64,000 bases of DNA from Mesorhizobium sp. DCY119 (GCF_003590645.1 NZ_CP031834.1:2728501-2792500); one strand, 5' to 3'; positions 26,196-35,353 are shown, counted from the stretch's first letter. Numbers and translations: made by a program. The notes: generated from the sequence alone by a model not told the origin.

Positions 26196-27977
26196 ATGGC
26201 AAGGATGCGCGCCGTCGATGCGGCGGTTCTCGTTTTGGAAAAGGAAGGTATCGATTGTGCCTTTGGCGTGCCGGGGGCTGCGATCAATCCATTCTATTCG
26301 GCGCTGAAGGCGCGGGGCACCGTGCGTCATATTCTGGCGCGTCATGTCGAGGGCGCTTCGCATATGGCGGAAGGCTATACGCGGACCAAGGCCGGCAACA
26401 TCGGCCTGTGCATCGGCACCTCCGGTCCGGCCGGCACCGACATGATCACCGGGCTTTATTCGGCCTCGGCGGATTCGATCCCGATCCTCTGCATTACCGG
26501 GCAGGCGCCGCGGGCGCGTCTCAACAAGGAGGATTTCCAGGCGGTCGATATCGCAGCGATTGCAGCACCCGTCACCAAATGGGCCGTTACCGTCATGGAA
26601 CCATACCTGGTGCCGATGGCACTGCAGAAGGCGTTTTTCCTGATGCGCTCCGGCCGTCCGGGGCCGGTTCTGGTCGACCTGCCGATCGACGTTCAGCTTG
26701 CCGAGATCGAGTTCGACATCGACACCTACGAGCCGATGGTGCCGCACAAGCCGGCGATCAGCCGCGCCCAGGCCGAAAAGGCGCTTTCCATGCTCAACGA
26801 AGCGGAACACCCGCTGATCGTTGCCGGCGGCGGCATCATCAATGCCGATGCGTCCGACCTGTTGGTCGAGTTTGCCGAGATCACGGGCGTGCCTGTCATC
26901 CCAACGCTGATGGGCTGGGGCACGATCCCTGACGATCACCGGTTGATGGCCGGCATGTGCGGGCTGCAGACATCGCACCGCTACGGCAATGCGACGATGC
27001 TGGCGTCCGATTTCGTCATCGGCATCGGCAACCGCTGGGCCAACCGCCATACCGGCTCGGTCGAAAAATACACCGCCGGCCGCAAGTTCGTTCACATCGA
27101 TATCGAGCCGACGCAGATCGGCCGCGTCTTCGCACCCGACTTCGGCATCGTCTCGGACGCAGGCGCTGCGCTGAAAATGCTGCTCGATGTCGCCACCGAG
27201 TGGAAGACTGCCGGTAAACTGCGCGACTGGAGCGGCTGGGCCAGGGAATGCCAGGCGCGCAAGAAGACCATGAAGCGCAAGACGCATTTCGACCAGGTGC
27301 CGCTGAAGCCGCAGCGGGTCTATGAGGAGATGAACAAGGCTTTCGGCCGCGACACGACCTATGTCACGACGATCGGTCTTTCCCAGATCGCCGGGGCGCA
27401 GTTCCTGCATGTCTACAGGCCGCGCAACTGGATCAATTGCGGGCAGGCCGGCCCACTCGGCTGGACGCTGCCGGCAGCCCTCGGCGTGCGCGCGGCCGAT
27501 CCTGAGCGCGATATCGTGGCGCTGTCAGGCGACTATGATTTCCAGTTCATGATCGAGGAACTGGCGGTCGGCGCGCAGCACAAGCTGCCCTACATCCACG
27601 TCGTCGTGAACAACGCTTATCTCGGCCTGATCCGGCAGGCCCAGCGCGGCTTTTCGATGGATTTCGAGGTCAGCCTGGCTTTTGAGAACATCAACACGGT
27701 TGGCCATGCCGAGGTTGGCTACGGTGTCGATCATGTCGCTGTCGCCGAGGCGATGGGCTGCAAGGCGGTGCGGGTTCGCAGGCCGGACGAATTCGCGAAG
27801 GGCTTTGCCGAGGCGAAGCGGCTAGTGAAGGAGCATCAGGTGCCGGTCGTGCTTGAATTCATCCTCGAACGGGTGACGAATATTTCGATGGGTACGGAAA
27901 TCGACGCCGTCGTCGAATTCGAGGAGCTTGCCGAAAAGAACGAAGATGCGCCAACTGCGATCGCGCTGCTGGATTGA
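26196..27977 (+). CDS. gcl: Glyoxylate carboligase (tartronate-semialdehyde synthase)
   Basis: Gcl condenses two glyoxylates to tartronate semialdehyde and carbon dioxide, using thiamine diphosphate and FAD. From ATG 26196 (ggagg eight bases upstream) it has 593 residues, the same as the E. coli enzyme; the frame is open to 26073 but the added residues look non-coding. Most family members have a catalytic Glu where this protein has Val51 ([14 protein letters not shown]), a known hallmark of Gcl. The C-terminal thiamine motif is [35 protein letters not shown]. It begins the operon with hyi and glxR. Confidence 0.96.
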   Translation: MARMRAVDAAVLVLEKEGIDCAFGVPGAAINPFYSALKARGTVRHILARHVEGASHMAEGYTRTKAGNIGLCIGTSGPAGTDMITGLYSASADSIPILCITGQAPRARLNKEDFQAVDIAAIAAPVTKWAVTVMEPYLVPMALQKAFFLMRSGRPGPVLVDLPIDVQLAEIEFDIDTYEPMVPHKPAISRAQAEKALSMLNEAEHPLIVAGGGIINADASDLLVEFAEITGVPVIPTLMGWGTIPDDHRLMAGMCGLQTSHRYGNATMLASDFVIGIGNRWANRHTGSVEKYTAGRKFVHIDIEPTQIGRVFAPDFGIVSDAGAALKMLLDVATEWKTAGKLRDWSGWARECQARKKTMKRKTHFDQVPLKPQRVYEEMNKAFGRDTTYVTTIGLSQIAGAQFLHVYRPRNWINCGQAGPLGWTLPAALGVRAADPERDIVALSGDYDFQFMIEELAVGAQHKLPYIHVVVNNAYLGLIRQAQRGFSMDFEVSLAFENINTVGHAEVGYGVDHVAVAEAMGCKAVRVRRPDEFAKGFAEAKRLVKEHQVPVVLEFILERVTNISMGTEIDAVVEFEELAEKNEDAPTAIALLD

Positions 27978-27989
27978 CATCGCGACTGG

Positions 27990-28145
27990 GTGCGTCCTTC
28001 GCGGCTCGGGCCGCTCGCACCTCAGGATGAGGGGGGTGGGCACTTTCTTGCCAAGCTCTGGAATGCCTGCGCAACAGAACTTGGGTGAATGGCTAAAACC
28101 ACCCTCATCCTGAGGTGCGAGCGGAGCGAGCCTCGAAGGACGCAC
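27990..28145. repeat. Long dispersed-type inverted repeat between gcl and hyi
   Basis: Left arm 27990-28039 and right arm 28098-28145 are near-complementary over about 48 bases, with gtgcgtccttcg...gctcgcacctcaggatga on the left and its complement on the right. The words cctcatcctgaggtgcgag and cctcgaaggacgca are common in Rhizobiales intergenic repeats that I know. About 58 bases separate the arms. It lies in the gap between gcl and hyi, so the transcript of the operon would carry a large hairpin. Confidence 0.8.
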
Positions 28146-28166
28146 CGGAAATAAAAGGAACCACCG

Positions 28167-28964
28167 ATGCCAAAATTTTCCGCCAATCTTTCCATGCTCT
28201 TTGGCGAGCATGATTTTCTCGACCGTTTCGACGCAGCGGCGCGCGCCGGATTTCAGGGCGTCGAATATATCGGGCCCTACGACCATGCACCGGACGTGGT
28301 GGCCGCGCACCTGAAGAAAAACGGGCTGTCGCAGGTGCTGTTCAACCTGCCGCCTGGCGACTGGGCAAAGGGCGAGCGCGGCATCGCCGTGCTGCCGGAC
28401 AGGGTCGAGGAATTCCGGGCCGGCGTCGACAAGGCGATCACCTATGCCAAGGCGCTGGGCTGTCCGCAGGTCAATTGTCTGGCTGGCATTGCGCCTGCAG
28501 GCGTAGATCGCGCCACGCTTGAGGACGTGTTCGTCGAGAACTTGAAATACGCTGCATCGCGTTTGAAAGAGGCTGGCATCCGCCTGCTGATCGAACCGAT
28601 CAACACGCTCGATATTCCCGGTTTTTTCCTGACCAATACGAAGCAGGCGCTCGCGCTTATCGAGAAGGTCAGCTCGGACAATCTCTACCTGCAATACGAC
28701 ATCTATCACATGCAGATCATGGAGGGGGATCTCGCCCGGACGATCGAGGCAAATCTCGGCCGCATCGCGCATATCCAGCTTGCGGACAATCCCGGCCGTC
28801 ACGAACCGGGGACGGGCGAGATCAACTATCCCTTCCTCTACGAACATCTCGACCGCATCGGCTACGCCGGCTGGGTCGGCGCCGAATACAAGCCCAAGGC
28901 CGCCACGGATGAAGGGCTTGGGTGGTTTCGGGAGTTTGCCGGCAAGGCGACCGCAGCAGCCTAG
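28167..28964 (+). CDS. hyi: Hydroxypyruvate isomerase
   Basis: Hyi interconverts hydroxypyruvate and tartronate semialdehyde. The 265-residue protein is an AP-endonuclease-2-like TIM barrel: MPKFSANLSMLFGEHDFLDRFDAAARAGFQGVEYI at the start, LLIEPINTLDIPGFFL with a metal-binding Glu, LQYDIYHMQIMEGDL, HIQLADNPGRHEPGTGEINY and GWVGAEYKPKA. These blocks match known Hyi proteins, with the metal ligands Glu, Asp, Gln and Glu in place. The gene is preceded by aaaggaacc and lies between gcl and glxR. Confidence 0.95.
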   Translation: MPKFSANLSMLFGEHDFLDRFDAAARAGFQGVEYIGPYDHAPDVVAAHLKKNGLSQVLFNLPPGDWAKGERGIAVLPDRVEEFRAGVDKAITYAKALGCPQVNCLAGIAPAGVDRATLEDVFVENLKYAASRLKEAGIRLLIEPINTLDIPGFFLTNTKQALALIEKVSSDNLYLQYDIYHMQIMEGDLARTIEANLGRIAHIQLADNPGRHEPGTGEINYPFLYEHLDRIGYAGWVGAEYKPKAATDEGLGWFREFAGKATAAA

Positions 28965-28987
28965 CTGATCAGAACAGGAGACATAAA

Positions 28988-29905
28988 ATGGAAAAGATCG
29001 GCCTTATCGGCCTCGGCATCATGGGCGCACCCATGGCAGGACATCTTTTGGACGCGGGCTACGAGGTCGTGACCACCGACCACCGCAGCGCACCGTCGGC
29101 CGACCTCGTGGCCAAGGGCCTGAAGGTCGTGACGGGCAATGATGCTGTGGCGCGCGCTGCCGACATCATCATCACCATGGTGCCGGATACGCCGCAGGTC
29201 GCTGACGTCCTGTTTGGTGAAAATGGTGTCAGTTCAGGACTTTCCAGGAACAAGCTCGTCATCGACATGAGCTCGATATCGCCCATCGAGACGAAGGAGT
29301 TCGCCAGAAAGATCAACGAACTCGGCTGCGATTATCTCGATGCGCCGGTCTCGGGTGGCGAGGTTGGTGCAAAGGCCGCATCGCTGACGATCATGGTCGG
29401 CGGTTCGCAGGCGGCGTTCGATCGCGCGACACCGGTTTTCGAAAAGCTCGGCAAGAACATCACGCTGGTTGGACCCAATGGCGTCGGCCAGACCACCAAG
29501 GTCGCCAACCAGATCGTCGTTGCGCTGACCATCGAGGCGGTTGCCGAGGCGCTCGTTTTCGCATCCAAGGCGGGTGCGGATCCGGCAAAAGTGCGGCAGG
29601 CGCTGATGGGCGGTCTCGCCAATTCGCGCATCCTCGAGGTCCATGGCGAGCGCATGGTCAAGCGCACTTTTGCGCCGGGCTTCCGCATCGAACTGCACCA
29701 GAAGGATCTGAACCTGGCACTCCAGGGCGCCAAGGCGCTCGGTGTTTCGCTGCCGAACACGTCGATGACACAAGAGCTTTTCAACTCATGCGCCGCCAAT
29801 GGCGGGGCGAAGGAGGATCACTCGGCGCTGGTGCGCGCGCTGGAACGAATGGCGAATTTCGAGGTCGGTACCGAAGTGATCGCCACGAAGAGCGAAGCCG
29901 CCTGA
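28988..29905 (+). CDS. glxR: 2-Hydroxy-3-oxopropionate (tartronate semialdehyde) reductase
   Basis: GlxR reduces tartronate semialdehyde to D-glycerate with NAD(P)H. From ATG 28988 (aggag before it) it has 305 residues; a longer open frame to 28922 overlaps hyi and is rejected. The Rossmann motif GLIGLGIMGAPMAGHLLDAG is at residues 4-23, followed by DAPVSGGEVGAKAASLTIMVGG, and the catalytic Lys lies in GVGQTTKVANQ. With Gcl and Hyi it completes glyoxylate to glycerate conversion. No glycerate kinase is seen in the window. It is convergent with rlmB, 18 bases away. Confidence 0.95.
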   Translation: MEKIGLIGLGIMGAPMAGHLLDAGYEVVTTDHRSAPSADLVAKGLKVVTGNDAVARAADIIITMVPDTPQVADVLFGENGVSSGLSRNKLVIDMSSISPIETKEFARKINELGCDYLDAPVSGGEVGAKAASLTIMVGGSQAAFDRATPVFEKLGKNITLVGPNGVGQTTKVANQIVVALTIEAVAEALVFASKAGADPAKVRQALMGGLANSRILEVHGERMVKRTFAPGFRIELHQKDLNLALQGAKALGVSLPNTSMTQELFNSCAANGGAKEDHSALVRALERMANFEVGTEVIATKSEAA

Positions 29906-29923
29906 TCGCGGCTAGCCAACGCG

Positions 29924-30781
29924 TTATTCGCTGGCAGCCAAAAACTTCCGCGCCGCATAAAGCGATATCGCCGCCGCATTCGACACATTGAGCGAGCGGA
30001 TAGCGCCCGGCATGTCGAGCCGGGCGAGTGCCGTCACGGTTTCGCGCGTCTTCTGGCGCAGGCCCTTGCCCTCAGCCCCAAGGACAAGGGCTATTTTTTG
30101 CGCGTCAAAGGATTTTTCCAGTTCCGCCGGACCCTCCGAATCGAGGCCGATGGTCTGGAAGCCGGCTTCGTGCAGCTGGCCGAGCGCGTCAGACAGATTC
30201 TTCACCTCGATCATGTCGATGTGTTCCAGCGCGCCGGAGGCGGACTTTGCCAGTACGCCTGATTCGTGCGGGCTGTGGCGCTGCGTGGTGATCAGTGCGC
30301 CGGCACCAAAAGCCACTGCCGATCGAATGATCGCACCGACATTGTGCGGGTCGGTGACCTGGTCAAGTACCAGCACCAAAGGTGTGTCGCCAAGCGCGTT
30401 GAGCGCCTTTGGCTTCAGGGGTGCGGTCTCGATCAATACGCCCTGATGCACCGCGTCGCTGCCGGTGATCTTGTCGATATCGCGCGGCTCGACGATTTCA
30501 ACGGCAAAGGGCAGCGCGTCCGAATCCGCGATCTCCAGCCGTTCCAGCGCATTGCGCGTTACCAGCATCCGGCTGATCTTGCGGCGCGGATTGTCGATCG
30601 CTGCGCGCACCGTATGCAGCCCGTAGAGCCGCAAGGTGCCGTCTGGTGCTGCTTCGCCCGGCGGAACGTTCGGTTTTGGCCGGAAAGCCGGCTGGCCGCC
30701 ACTCTTCTGGTCGCGATAGGCGCGCCGAAGCTTGGCGTAATGGGTATCTTTCGGTGTCTTGGATTTTTTATCGTCGCTCAT
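29924..30781 (-). CDS. rlmB: 23S rRNA (guanosine-2'-O-)-methyltransferase RlmB (TrmH/SPOUT family)
   Basis: RlmB uses SAM to methylate the 2'-OH of a guanosine in 23S rRNA (G2251 in E. coli). From ATG 30781 it has 285 residues: a Lys-rich N-terminal extension (about 1-45), an L30e-like substrate domain with LRLYGLHTVRAAIDN, then a SPOUT domain with LVLDQVTDPHNVGAIIRSA, IALVLGAEGKGLRQKTRETV and RSLNVSNAAAISLYAARK, which form the trefoil-knot cofactor site. The frame runs upstream to 30964 but would cross the tRNA promoter. It is convergent with glxR and divergent from the tRNA-Tyr/tRNA-Gly pair. Confidence 0.93.
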   Translation of the reverse strand: MSDDKKSKTPKDTHYAKLRRAYRDQKSGGQPAFRPKPNVPPGEAAPDGTLRLYGLHTVRAAIDNPRRKISRMLVTRNALERLEIADSDALPFAVEIVEPRDIDKITGSDAVHQGVLIETAPLKPKALNALGDTPLVLVLDQVTDPHNVGAIIRSAVAFGAGALITTQRHSPHESGVLAKSASGALEHIDMIEVKNLSDALGQLHEAGFQTIGLDSEGPAELEKSFDAQKIALVLGAEGKGLRQKTRETVTALARLDMPGAIRSLNVSNAAAISLYAARKFLAASE

Positions 30782-30870
30782 AAGCGTTCTATAACGGCGT
30801 GTTTTCCTTTTGGATATGGCAGCGACGTGAGGGCATTGCGAATTTCGTTCTGAAATCTCGGGCAGTGCGG

Positions 30871-30899
30871 TTGACAGTGTTTTGCCTTGCCGCCATAAG
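30871..30899 (+). promoter_or_regulatory. Likely promoter of tRNA-Tyr and tRNA-Gly
   Basis: TTGACA at 30871-30876 and CATAAG at 30894-30899 are separated by exactly 17 bases. Transcription would start about 75 bases before tRNA-Tyr at 30983, leaving a leader that is removed by processing. Confidence 0.6.
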
Positions 30900-30982
30900 G
30901 CGCTTCGCAGGTTGGCGGGCAGGGAAGTTACCTGGCTGACAATCCGCAGAATGCCTCGTTGCAAGGCTCCTGGCAGCAGTTT

Positions 30983-31067
30983 GGAGAGGTGCCCGAGTGG
31001 TTAAAGGGGACGGACTGTAAATCCGTTGACTCAGTCTACGTTGGTTCGAATCCAACCCTCTCCACCA
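30983..31067 (+). tRNA. tRNA-Tyr (anticodon GTA)
   Basis: The 85-base gene has acceptor stem ggagagg/cctctcc, a long variable arm typical of tRNA-Tyr (gttgactcagtctac region), anticodon loop ctgtaaa with GTA, and encoded CCA at 31065-31067. It is followed 30 bases later by tRNA-Gly, so both probably come from one transcript. Confidence 0.97.
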
Positions 31068-31097
31068 CTGCCGGCCCGGAAGCCTTGAATATAAGAC

Positions 31098-31171
31098 GCG
31101 GGTATAGCTCAATGGTAGAGCAGCAGCCTTCCAAGCTGAATACGCGGGTTCGATTCCCGCTACCCGCTCCA
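31098..31171 (+). tRNA. tRNA-Gly (anticodon TCC)
   Basis: The 74-base gene has acceptor gcgggta/tacccgc, anticodon loop cttccaa with TCC, and an encoded CCA at 31169-31171. The order tRNA-Tyr, tRNA-Gly, then tuf matches the ancestral arrangement of tRNA genes before tuf and secE in many proteobacteria. Confidence 0.97.
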
Positions 31172-31542
31172 GATAAAAGCCACAAAATATGCCGGTCGTT
31201 TGAGCGAATTGTCGGTTTCGCTTCAAACCTTTGCGCGATCACAGTCTCACGGTGCCAAATCATGACGCACCTTGATCGCCAGGTGTTTCATTTCGGGAAG
31301 AAAATTCTGGCATCAGTCCTGCATGGTATTGCTTGCCGGCAATAGCCGGCCCTGATCGTGTCTCGATATTGATCAGGGATGTGAAGGCTCGCCGGGGAGG
31401 GGCGGGGGCTCTTACCCCGGCGAGCTTCCCACGCGCTCGGTTCCGCCATTGGCCGGCCGAGCATGGCGATGACCGTTCCTATCTTGCCGCGTGTAATCTG
31501 CGCACCATATCTCCTGGAGATGGAAACGCAGGAGATGCTGCC
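31172..31542. other. Non-coding region with hairpin after tRNA-Gly
   Basis: About 370 bases without a convincing gene. A perfect 11-bp stem pairs 31387-31397 with 31415-31425 around a G-rich loop and may end the tRNA transcript, though no T-run follows. A smaller gccggc/gccggc hairpin lies at about 31335-31350. The promoter of the Gly/Tyr-rich lipoprotein gene must lie here too, but I found no clear -35/-10 pair. Confidence 0.5.
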
Positions 31543-31968
31543 ATGTCTGCGAAGACTTTATTTGTTGCCGCCGCGATCGGCATTTCCGGCCTGGCCCTGA
31601 GCGGTTGCGTCGACACCGGGGCCTACTATGACGATGGCTATTACGACAGAGGCCCGTATGACGGCGGCGGCTATTACGGCGGCGGCGGGTACTATGGCGG
31701 TGGTGTGATCTACGAGGGCGGCGGCTATTATCGTCGCGATCATCGCAGGCATCGTCCGCACTACGACAATCCGGGCAGGCCGCGACCGCCGATGGTCGGC
31801 GGCGGGCGCCCGCCGAATGTCGGGGGCGGGAGTGGCGGGCGGCCAGATGTCGGTCCGCGCCCGCCGAGACCCAATCCGGGCAACGGGAGACCTGATGTCC
31901 GGCCAAGCCCGGTGCCGAGTGGCCAGCCGATGCCGGCCGTGCTGCGACCTGACTATCACGGCCGCTAG
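31543..31968 (+). CDS. Gly/Tyr/Pro-rich lipoprotein
   Basis: From ATG 31543 (aggag upstream) the product has 141 residues. A signal peptide with lipobox LSGC places the acylated Cys at about residue 22. Residues 28-62 are Tyr/Gly-rich with repeated YYGGGGYYGGG-type units, a short Arg/His block (RRDHRRHRPHYD) follows, and the last 65 residues are Pro/Gly/Arg-rich (PPNVGGG, RPDVGPRPPRPNPG). It is clearly low-complexity and probably surface-exposed or envelope-associated; no enzymatic domain is visible. It sits between tRNA-Gly and tuf, where most relatives have nothing, so it is likely a lineage-specific insertion. The longer frame to 31333 is rejected. Confidence 0.65.
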   Translation: MSAKTLFVAAAIGISGLALSGCVDTGAYYDDGYYDRGPYDGGGYYGGGGYYGGGVIYEGGGYYRRDHRRHRPHYDNPGRPRPPMVGGGRPPNVGGGSGGRPDVGPRPPRPNPGNGRPDVRPSPVPSGQPMPAVLRPDYHGR

Positions 31969-32109
31969 AACTGCGTGATTTTCGTGGATTGCAGTCCGCG
32001 TGCTGAATATTGCCGGCGCGCGGACGGCCACTTGGCAGACGAAACAAGCTACTCGATTACCAAGGCTGCGGCAGATATCCCGAAAAAACCAACAGCTCTC
32101 TGCCGCCCT

Positions 32110-32137
32110 TTGAATTGTGGCAGCGCATACCTATATC
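32110..32137 (+). promoter_or_regulatory. Possible promoter of first tuf gene
   Basis: TTGAAT at 32110-32115 and ctatat/TATATC at 32131-32137 are separated by 15-16 bases; CTATAT is the preferred -10 in alphaproteobacteria. The leader to tuf at 32381 would be about 240 bases and would include the RIME1-like element. The gap 31969-32380 has no other gene. Confidence 0.45.
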
Positions 32138-32171
32138 GGCGTCAACACTGAAATCGGAGCGGTCGTCCCGG

Positions 32172-32274
32172 CTAGATCGTTGTGCGTCCATTCGGACGCA
32201 TAAAGGACGATCTAGGACTTAGAATGAGCATCGGACTATTCCGAAAACCGAATCCACTTTTCGGTCCGATGCTC
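32172..32274. repeat. RIME1-like element (two adjacent palindromes)
   Basis: The 103-base element has two palindromes. The first pairs ctagatcgt 32172-32180 with acgatctag 32207-32215 and tgcgtcc 32183-32189 with ggacgca 32194-32200. The second (32226-32274) pairs gagcatcgga with tccgatgctc and ccgaaaa with ttttcgg. Length and paired-palindrome design match the Rhizobium intergenic mosaic element RIME1 as I know it. It lies between the possible promoter and the start of tuf. Confidence 0.8.
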
Positions 32275-32380
32275 TGGGCCGGCATTGAAAGGTCAAAAGA
32301 CTCTTGTGTTTTTTGGCCTTTGTCGCTAATCGCCCCGAATTCGAACCCAAACCGAAGCACAGCCGCCAAGGAAAATATCA

Positions 32381-33556
32381 ATGGCTAAGAGTAAATTTGA
32401 GCGCAACAAGCCGCATGTGAACATTGGCACGATTGGTCACGTTGACCATGGCAAGACGTCATTGACGGCTGCGATTACGAAGTATTTTGGCGAGTTCAAG
32501 GCGTATGACCAGATCGACGCTGCACCTGAAGAGAAGGCGCGCGGCATCACGATCTCGACGGCGCACGTCGAGTACGAGACGGCCAACCGTCACTACGCTC
32601 ACGTCGACTGCCCCGGCCACGCCGACTATGTGAAGAACATGATCACCGGTGCTGCCCAGATGGACGGCGCGATCCTGGTTGTTTCGGCAGCTGACGGCCC
32701 GATGCCGCAGACCCGCGAGCACATCCTGCTCGCCCGTCAGGTCGGCGTGCCTTCGATCGTGGTGTTCCTGAACAAGGTCGACCAGGTCGACGACGCCGAG
32801 CTGCTCGAGCTGGTCGAGCTGGAAGTTCGCGAGCTTCTGTCGAAGAACGAATTCCCGGGCGACGACATTCCGATCGTCAAGGGTTCGGCTCTGGCTGCTC
32901 TTGAAGATTCCGACAAGAAGATCGGCGAAGACGCGATCCGCGAGCTGATGGCAGCGGTTGACGCCTACATCCCGACGCCTGAGCGTCCGATCGACCAGCC
33001 GTTCCTGATGCCGATCGAAGACGTGTTCTCGATCTCGGGCCGTGGCACGGTTGTGACCGGCCGCGTCGAGCGCGGCATCGTGAAGGTTGGCGAAGAACTC
33101 GAGATCGTCGGCATCCGCGCGACGTCGAAGACGACCTGCACGGGCGTCGAGATGTTCCGCAAGCTGCTCGACCAGGGTCAGGCCGGCGACAACATCGGCG
33201 CGCTGCTGCGCGGCGTTGATCGCGAAGGTGTCGAGCGCGGCCAGGTTCTGGCCAAGCCGGGTTCGGTCAAGCCGCACAAGAAGTTCAAGGCCGAAGCCTA
33301 CATCCTGACGAAGGAAGAGGGTGGCCGTCATACGCCGTTCTTCACCAACTACCGTCCGCAGTTCTATTTCCGTACGACGGACGTGACGGGCATCGTGCAG
33401 TTGGCCGAAGGCACCGAGATGGTGATGCCGGGCGACAATGTGACGGTCGATGTCGAACTGATCGTGCCGATCGCGATGGAAGAGAAGCTCCGCTTCGCCA
33501 TCCGTGAAGGCGGCCGCACCGTCGGTGCCGGCGTCGTCGTCACCATCGTCGAATAA
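32381..33556 (+). CDS. tuf: Elongation factor Tu, copy 1
   Basis: EF-Tu delivers aminoacyl-tRNA to the ribosome as a GTP complex. The 391-residue protein has G1 GHVDHGKT (residues 20-27), the ARGIT switch I region, DCPGH and NKVDQVDD for nucleotide binding, then the two beta-barrel domains. The product is identical to the second copy at 51066-52241 except for Ala68 here (Pro68 there). It precedes the globin, tRNA-Trp, secE and nusG genes and is followed by a strong terminator. Its start codon context is aaaatatcaATGGC. Confidence 0.98.
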   Translation: MAKSKFERNKPHVNIGTIGHVDHGKTSLTAAITKYFGEFKAYDQIDAAPEEKARGITISTAHVEYETANRHYAHVDCPGHADYVKNMITGAAQMDGAILVVSAADGPMPQTREHILLARQVGVPSIVVFLNKVDQVDDAELLELVELEVRELLSKNEFPGDDIPIVKGSALAALEDSDKKIGEDAIRELMAAVDAYIPTPERPIDQPFLMPIEDVFSISGRGTVVTGRVERGIVKVGEELEIVGIRATSKTTCTGVEMFRKLLDQGQAGDNIGALLRGVDREGVERGQVLAKPGSVKPHKKFKAEAYILTKEEGGRHTPFFTNYRPQFYFRTTDVTGIVQLAEGTEMVMPGDNVTVDVELIVPIAMEEKLRFAIREGGRTVGAGVVVTIVE

Positions 33557-33580
33557 TAACGCAAACATCCGTTTGTCAGG

Positions 33581-33611
33581 AAAGGGCGGCTTCGGCCGCC
33601 CTTTCTCTTTT
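33581..33611 (+). terminator. Terminator after first tuf gene
   Basis: A perfect 10-bp stem pairs aaagggcggc 33581-33590 with gccgcccttt 33595-33604, with a stable TTCG tetraloop and a ctctttt tail. It lies 25 bases after the tuf stop. Confidence 0.92.
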
Positions 33612-33662
33612 AAAGCGCCATCGTCGTTCCCATATGCTGCTTCCGCGAGCGAGGAGATTGCG

Positions 33663-34142
33663 ATGACGAAGGACGTGCCGACGCTGTACGAATGGGCGGG
33701 AGGAACCGAAGCGCTCAATCGATTGACCAGCACCTTCTACGACAAGGTTTTGGCCGATCCGCTTCTGGAGCCTGTCTTTCGGAATATGTCGGGCGATCAT
33801 CCCGCTCACGTCGCAGCCTTCATCGGCGAGGTTTTTGGCGGCCCGGCCATCTACAGCGAGAAGCTTGGCGGCCATGCCGGAATGATCAAGCATCACCTTG
33901 GGCGCCATCTGACCGAAGAGCAGCGCCGGCAGTGGATAGTCTTGCTTCTCGATTCGGCGGACGAGGTCGGATTGCCCGACGATCCCGAATTCCGCTCGGC
34001 ACTGGTTGCCTATCTCGAATGGGGCACAAGGCTGGCCAGGCTGAATTCGCAGGATGGCGCAGCGCCTGAGCTCAACGAGCCGATGCCGAAATGGGGCTGG
34101 GGCGTTCCCGGCGGGCCTTATCAACCGCCTTCCGCGAATTGA
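33663..34142 (+). CDS. Group II truncated haemoglobin
   Basis: This is a small haem protein of 159 residues from ATG 33663 (gaggag before it). Compared with group II (TrHbO-like) globins, Tyr26 matches the distal B10 position (STFYDKV), His78 matches the proximal haem ligand, and Trp91 (RQWIVLLL) matches the conserved G8 Trp; the 13-residue distance from His to Trp fits the group. Such proteins bind oxygen, NO or peroxide; the substrate here is unknown. It lies between a tuf terminator and tRNA-Trp, a position not expected for a translation gene cluster, so it looks like an insertion of a separately transcribed gene. Confidence 0.9.
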   Translation: MTKDVPTLYEWAGGTEALNRLTSTFYDKVLADPLLEPVFRNMSGDHPAHVAAFIGEVFGGPAIYSEKLGGHAGMIKHHLGRHLTEEQRRQWIVLLLDSADEVGLPDDPEFRSALVAYLEWGTRLARLNSQDGAAPELNEPMPKWGWGVPGGPYQPPSAN

Positions 34143-34207
34143 GACGCTCGAAAACCATTCTCGGCTCTTGAAACGCGGACATCTTTGTGAAATGAAGCAG
34201 CCGCGAT

Positions 34208-34283
<76 letters not shown>

Positions 34284-34386
34284 GCAACGCAGACCTAGCG
34301 GTCGCGAATTGTCGACATAGCCGTTGACGGGACGATTGGATGGTTCCGGCAAAGGGCGTTTGGCAGGTAAGACGGATTTTAGGCAC

Positions 34387-34415
34387 TTGCATGTGTCGGG
34401 AATCGGTTTTATGTA
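34387..34415 (+). promoter_or_regulatory. Possible promoter of secE-nusG
   Basis: TTGCAT at 34387-34392 and TATGTA at 34410-34415 are 17 bases apart, upstream of secE at 34594. It leaves a leader of about 170 bases. The rest of the gap 34284-34593 shows no gene. Confidence 0.45.
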
Positions 34416-34593
34416 GACACAACGGACACGCGGCGCGTGGAGCTGAACGATCGGCTTTACGCGCCCGAAATGCATGGGCGGAATATCGGCGCTGATTCGC
34501 GACGGATTTCGGTACCAGGCAAAGGCAGCTCCCGGCCAACGGGAACATCCAAGAGGCTCGGGTCTTTCCGGGTCTTCGAAAGCAGAGCGGCAA

Positions 34594-34797
34594 ATGGCGT
34601 CAAAAACCACCAATCCTTTCACCTTCCTGCAGCAGGTAAGGTCGGAGACGGCAAAGGTGACTTGGCCGTCGCGGCGCGAAACGGTGATCTCGACGATCAT
34701 GGTTCTCGTGTTCGCGGTGATTGCGATGATCTTTTTCTTCGCTGCCGATCAGTTAATGGCTCTCGGTGTCGAGTTGATCCTCGGCATCGGCCGCTGA
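34594..34797 (+). CDS. secE: Preprotein translocase subunit SecE
   Basis: SecE clamps the two halves of SecY in the protein-export channel. The 67-residue short form, typical of alphaproteobacteria, has the conserved amphipathic helix QVRSETAKVTWPSRRETV followed by a single membrane helix (about residues 33-55). I chose ATG 34594; the open frame extends upstream but is not conserved. It precedes nusG by 28 bases, the almost universal order. Confidence 0.95.
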   Translation: MASKTTNPFTFLQQVRSETAKVTWPSRRETVISTIMVLVFAVIAMIFFFAADQLMALGVELILGIGR

Positions 34798-34825
34798 ATA
34801 CCGGCGAATACGGAGAAGTTTTGAG

Positions 34826-35353
34826 ATGACTGCGCGGTGGTACATCGTCCACGCTTACTCGAATTTCGAGAAGAAGGTCGCCGAAGATATTGTCAACAAG
34901 GCCAAGCAGAAGGGCCTGAGCGACCAGATCGAGCAGATCGTCGTGCCGACCGAAAAGGTCGTGGAAGTGCGTCGCGGCCGCAAGGTCGATGCCGAGCGCA
35001 AGTTCTTCCCGGGCTATGTGCTGCTTAAGGCGCATCTGACGGACGCGGTGTTCTCGCTCGTCAAGAACACGCCGAAGGTCACGGGTTTCCTCGGTGACTC
35101 GAAGCCGGTGCCGATCACGGAAGCTGAAGCCCAGCGCATCCTGAACCAGGTTCAGGAAGGCGTCGAGCGGCCGAAGCCGTCGGTCACCTTCGAGATCGGC
35201 GAAGCCATTCGCGTCTCGGATGGGCCTTTCGCTTCGTTCAACGGTTTCGTCCAGGAAGTGGACGAGGAGCGGGCGCGGCTCAAGGTGGAAGTTTCGATCT
35301 TCGGGCGCGCCGTGCCTGTCGATCTCGAATTCGGACAGGTCGAAAAGGGCTGA
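34826..35353 (+). CDS. nusG: Transcription antitermination factor NusG
   Basis: NusG binds RNA polymerase and, through its C-terminal KOW domain, Rho or ribosomal protein S10, and so couples transcription to translation. The 175-residue protein has the NGN domain (MTARWYIVHAYSNFEKKVAEDI, FFPGYVLLKAHLTD) and a C-terminal KOW domain (GEAIRVSDGPFASFNGFVQEVDEERARLKVEVSIFGRAVPVDLEFGQVE). The sequence ggagaag precedes ATG 34826. It follows secE and precedes the L11-L1 operon. Confidence 0.97.
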   Translation: MTARWYIVHAYSNFEKKVAEDIVNKAKQKGLSDQIEQIVVPTEKVVEVRRGRKVDAERKFFPGYVLLKAHLTDAVFSLVKNTPKVTGFLGDSKPVPITEAEAQRILNQVQEGVERPKPSVTFEIGEAIRVSDGPFASFNGFVQEVDEERARLKVEVSIFGRAVPVDLEFGQVEKG

